From the NCBI GenBank assembly GCA_003220265.1, contig QHRW01000143.1:1-32265 (forward strand): a stretch of DNA of 32,265 nucleotides, in the 5' to 3' direction. This document shows, piece after piece, positions 29,956 to 32,265 of this stretch; the stretch's first letter is position 1; each line of letters opens with the position of its first letter. This DNA comes from Candidatus Rokuibacteriota bacterium. GTDB taxonomy: Bacteria > Methylomirabilota > Methylomirabilia > Rokubacteriales > CSP1-6. The translations under genes and the position numbers were made by a program. A model generated the notes under the pieces. It was not told the origin of the DNA, did not search any database, and saw only the letters and a program-made list of their open reading frames with translations.

Positions 29956-30848
29956 GCGAGCCGCGGCCGCACCCGCTCGGCGAAGGCGGCCATCTGGGCG
30001 TCGAGCTCGCGGCCATCGGCGGCGAGGAACTCCAGCACGAGGTGCTCGACGCCACACTCCGCCAGCTCGTGGACCTGCTCGACCAGCGCAGCGGGCTCAC
30101 CGGCCAGCACCCGCCCGGCGTGCGTGGACTTCGGCGCGCTCTCGCCGGGCCTCAGGATCTTGACGTCGTTGCGCAGCGTCAGCGCGGGCGCCGGGCGGCC
30201 GCGCGCCTGGCAGAGGCGGGCCAGCTCGGCCCGTCCCTTGCGCAGCTCGTCGGGCGGGCGGTTGATCGGATGCCAGGCGGCGCCGAACTGGGCGGTGCGG
30301 CGCAGCGCGGCCGCGCTGTGGCCGCCGACCCAGATGGGCGGGTGCGGCTTCTGCACGGGCTTGGGCTCGAAGACGAGCCCGCTGAACTGTGTGTAGCGGC
30401 CCGCGAACGACGGCGACGGGCTCGTCCACAGCTCTTGCATCGCGCGCAGGTACTCGTCGGTCATCGCGCCGCGCTCCTTGAACGGCACGCCGAGCATCGC
30501 GCTCTCCGCCGCCACCCAACCCGCGCCGACTCCCAGCACCACGCGCCCGCCGCTCAACGCGTCGAGCGAGGAGACCATCTTGGCCGTGACGACCGCGTTG
30601 CGATACGGGACGATCAGCACCGTCGTGCCGAGCCGCACGCGGGTGGTGGCGCCGGCGGCGACGCTGAGCGTGACGAGCGGGTCGAAGATCGTCTCGCCGA
30701 AGTTCTTGATGTTCTCGCGCGGCACCACCACGTGGTCGCTGACCCACACCGAGTCGTAGCCGAGCTCCTCGGCGCGCACGGCGGTGGTGCGAATGACCCC
30801 GGGCGTGGCCAGGTGGCGGCAGTTGGGAATCCAGACGCCGAAGTCCAT
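29952..30848 (-). CDS. LLM class oxidoreductase, F420-type
   Basis: 298 aa luciferase-like TIM barrel. Seen: MDFGVWIPNC, YDSVWVSDHVVVP (about 31-43), VAAGATTRVRLGTTVLIVPYRN, the phosphate site LDALSGGRVVLGVGAGWVAAE, PHPPIWVGGHSAAALRRTA, and FGAAWHP. The pattern is closest to the F420-dependent subgroup, though FMN use cannot be excluded. Its ATG shares one base with the stop of the catalase-related gene (TGATG) and its own stop overlaps the hydrolase GTG, so three genes are translationally linked. The substrate is unknown. Confidence 0.92.
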   Translation of the reverse strand: MDFGVWIPNCRHLATPGVIRTTAVRAEELGYDSVWVSDHVVVPRENIKNFGETIFDPLVTLSVAAGATTRVRLGTTVLIVPYRNAVVTAKMVSSLDALSGGRVVLGVGAGWVAAESAMLGVPFKERGAMTDEYLRAMQELWTSPSPSFAGRYTQFSGLVFEPKPVQKPHPPIWVGGHSAAALRRTAQFGAAWHPINRPPDELRKGRAELARLCQARGRPAPALTLRNDVKILRPGESAPKSTHAGRVLAGEPAALVEQVHELAECGVEHLVLEFLAADGRELDAQMAAFAERVRPRLA

Positions 30849-31777
30849 CACTCGCCCTTGCTGCGCTTGTCGTACGAGATGGAGTACGCCGCCGAGCGCG
30901 CCGCCAGGATCGGGTCCGTGGACGGCTCGATGCCCGGCGTGAGGTTGTTGGGATCGAAGATCAGCCGGCGCTCGTCGGCCAGGCTGGAGGGCGAGATGCT
31001 GATGATCTCCACCCTCCCTAGCTCGATGCGCTTGCGCTCCGCGGGCCACGGCGCGGTGGGATCGTCGGTCGGGTCCTTGGCCTCGGCGAGCTGGAGCTCC
31101 AGGCGGAACGTGACCGGACCCTTCTTCAGCCGGCTCTCCAGCTCGTCGCGCAGGAAATTCGAGGGACGCTTGCCCCCATCCTCGGGCGAGAGATAGGCCT
31201 CGCCCGCCTCCGGGACGAAGTGATAGCGGCCGAACACGCTCGGGCCGTCGGCGCCGGTGAACCGAAACGCGTGCTCGGCGTGATAGGCGGCCTGCGCATA
31301 GCTCGCCGGCACGGGCTTCTGCATCAGCCGCTGGACGAATCCCGCAGCGCCGGGATGCTTGCCGAGGTAGCGCGGGACCGCCTGCGGGTCGGGCTTGCCG
31401 GTAGCGGGGTCCGGCAGCTGCGCGCGGAGGAATTCGAGCAATTGCTCCGGCGTGCTGGCGACGAATCCCTCGACGGAGTTGGCCAGGATGTCGGTCTGCT
31501 TGCCGTCCGGCAGCTGGAGCTTCACGGCCATCGACCGCACGCCCGGCGCGCCATCTGGAACCTCCGGGTTGCCGCTGGAGTTGGCGAAGCGGATCGTGGC
31601 CGGCACGGCGGCGCCCTGCAGGTGGGCCGCCTTGCTCACGCGCCGGGCATCCGGTGACGGCCGGAACGTGCCCGCGCAGACGAGGCCCTTGGCGTGGACA
31701 GGACGGAAGCCGGGATGCGGCCCGGCCAGCGTGCGCATGGTCTCGACGATCGCGGCGATGACATTGGATTCCGGCAT
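30848..31777 (-). CDS. Catalase-related peroxidase (SrpA type)
   Basis: 309 aa mini-catalase haem protein, about half the length of full catalases. Seen: the distal His in RPVHAKG (His28), IRFANSSGNPEVPDG with the conserved Asn region, VRSMAVKLQLPDGKQTDIL, a PVPASYAQAAYHAEHAF segment and the proximal haem motif RxxxY at Arg294-Tyr298 (RSAAY). Expected to use H2O2 or organic hydroperoxides as oxidant with a small organic donor. GGGAGG precedes the ATG at 31777, 11 nt after the AhpD-like gene. No signal peptide is visible, although many SrpA relatives are exported. Confidence 0.9.
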   Translation of the reverse strand: MPESNVIAAIVETMRTLAGPHPGFRPVHAKGLVCAGTFRPSPDARRVSKAAHLQGAAVPATIRFANSSGNPEVPDGAPGVRSMAVKLQLPDGKQTDILANSVEGFVASTPEQLLEFLRAQLPDPATGKPDPQAVPRYLGKHPGAAGFVQRLMQKPVPASYAQAAYHAEHAFRFTGADGPSVFGRYHFVPEAGEAYLSPEDGGKRPSNFLRDELESRLKKGPVTFRLELQLAEAKDPTDDPTAPWPAERKRIELGRVEIISISPSSLADERRLIFDPNNLTPGIEPSTDPILAARSAAYSISYDKRSKGE

Positions 31778-31788
31778 GGCGGACCTCC

Positions 31789-32187
31789 CTAGATCTTGCG
31801 GAACGTGTCGTCGACCTCGACCTGGAAGCCGTCGGCCAGCGAATTGGTCTCGTTGGCCATGCCGACGACAGCCATCAGCTCACCCAGCATGGCGTCGGTC
31901 ATGCCCTGCTTGCGGGCGGAGGCGGTGTGCGAGGCGATGCAGTACTCGCAGCCGTTGGTGGCGCTGACCGCGAGGTAGAGCATCTCCTTGGTGAGCGCGT
32001 CGAGCGCGCCCGGCGCCATCACCTGCTTGATGCTCTCCCAGGTGCGGCGCAGCGTCGGCGGATGACTGGCCAGCGCCTTCCAGAAGTTGTTGACGCTGTC
32101 GACCTTGCGCGTGGCCATGATGTCGTCGTAGACCGCGCGCACCTCCGCGCTCGCCTGCGCGTACTCGATCAGCTTGACGGTGGTCAT
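31789..32187 (-). CDS. AhpD-like carboxymuconolactone decarboxylase family protein
   Basis: 132 aa all-helical CMD/AhpD fold. The redox motif is complete: Cys80-E-Y-Cys83 and His87 (TNGCEYCIASH), followed by the helix TASARKQGMTDAMLGELMAVV. AhpD proteins reduce peroxiredoxins or peroxides through this disulfide. First gene of the operon with the catalase-related peroxidase, the F420-type oxidoreductase and the hydrolase. The start at 32187 is fixed by MTTVKLIEYAQA; GGAGGGG lies about 12 nt upstream, a long spacing. The other CMD-like gene at 17144 lacks these Cys. Confidence 0.92.
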   Translation of the reverse strand: MTTVKLIEYAQASAEVRAVYDDIMATRKVDSVNNFWKALASHPPTLRRTWESIKQVMAPGALDALTKEMLYLAVSATNGCEYCIASHTASARKQGMTDAMLGELMAVVGMANETNSLADGFQVEVDDTFRKI

Positions 32188-32232
32188 GTCTCTTGAACCG
32201 CCCCTCCTTGTTCCTCGGAACCGTGGGTCGAC

Positions 32233-32238
32233 TATACT
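32233..32238 (+). promoter_or_regulatory. Candidate -10 box near right edge
   Basis: TATACT lies 9 nt before an ATG at 32248. A TTGTTC sits 19 nt upstream, too far for a good -35. Confidence 0.35.
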
Positions 32239-32247
32239 CCGAGGCTG

Positions 32248-32265
32248 ATGATCTCCAAGGCCGTC
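32248..32265 (+). CDS. Possible gene start cut by right edge
   Basis: Six codons (MISKAV) run to the window end, after GAGG and a TATACT box. It would be divergent from the AhpD-like gene. Too short to identify; included only because promoter and start line up. Confidence 0.3.

Overview
The window is GC-rich (about 70 % by eye) and densely coded, with short intergenic gaps. It carries many short-chain dehydrogenases (SDRs), luciferase-like flavin oxidoreductases, MFS carriers and a dipeptide-type ABC transporter. This mix suits an uncultivated soil or groundwater bacterium. Rokubacteria/Methylomirabilota would fit, but no marker gene here settles the taxonomy. I found no rRNA, tRNA, CRISPR array, phage gene or transposase.

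Layout. 1-1522 (-): an SDR coupled to a zinc alcohol dehydrogenase cut by the left edge. 1621-4187 (+): a YjbR-like protein, a small membrane protein, an amidohydrolase-fold protein lacking its metal ligands, and a polyphosphate-glucokinase-like ROK kinase. 4147-5367 (-): an MFS carrier, divergent from 5459-6855 (+), an Ada-type methyl-phosphotriester sensor/AraC regulator plus an SDR. 6845-8185 (-): an M20 peptidase. 8267-8641 (+): a small membrane-anchored protein. 8636-9388 (-): an alpha/beta hydrolase with a Cys nucleophile, divergent from 9470-12325 (+), a 2-keto-4-pentenoate-hydratase-like enzyme, an atypical SDR and a luciferase-like oxidoreductase. 12322-17020 (-): a five-gene operon of SDR, E1-alpha, E1-beta, exported amidase and GlcG-like protein, with a recognisable sigma70-type promoter. 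17144-18537 (+): a carboxymuconolactone-decarboxylase-like protein and a malate/lactate-type dehydrogenase. 18604-24947 (+): a complete ABC importer (binding protein, two permeases, two ATPases), followed by an SDR (to 25701) and a DinB-like protein (to 26254). 26261-26590 (-): debris of a DUF433/DUF5615-type toxin-antitoxin pair. 26614-27870 (-): a second MFS carrier, divergent from a ferredoxin reductase (27904-29151). 29170-32187 (-): a tightly coupled operon of AhpD-like protein, catalase-related peroxidase, F420-type luciferase-like oxidoreductase and alpha/beta hydrolase.

Together the genes suggest uptake and oxidative/hydrolytic breakdown of small organic acids, amides or ring-cleavage products. 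No single complete pathway is visible.

The least explained structure is a family of about 76-bp bipartite palindromic elements. Three copies (1999, 11103, 20659) lie in the same orientation at the 3' ends of genes, and a fourth hairpin-only relative lies at 22896. The two best copies match at 73 of 76 positions. The third has compensatory base-pair changes in its stem. One copy has become the C-terminus of a protein, one supplies the leader of the next gene, and one lies between the binding-protein and permease genes of the transporter. A second pattern is that many first genes have a -10-like TANNNT box 6-9 nt before the start codon and no Shine-Dalgarno (SD) sequence, suggesting leaderless transcripts.
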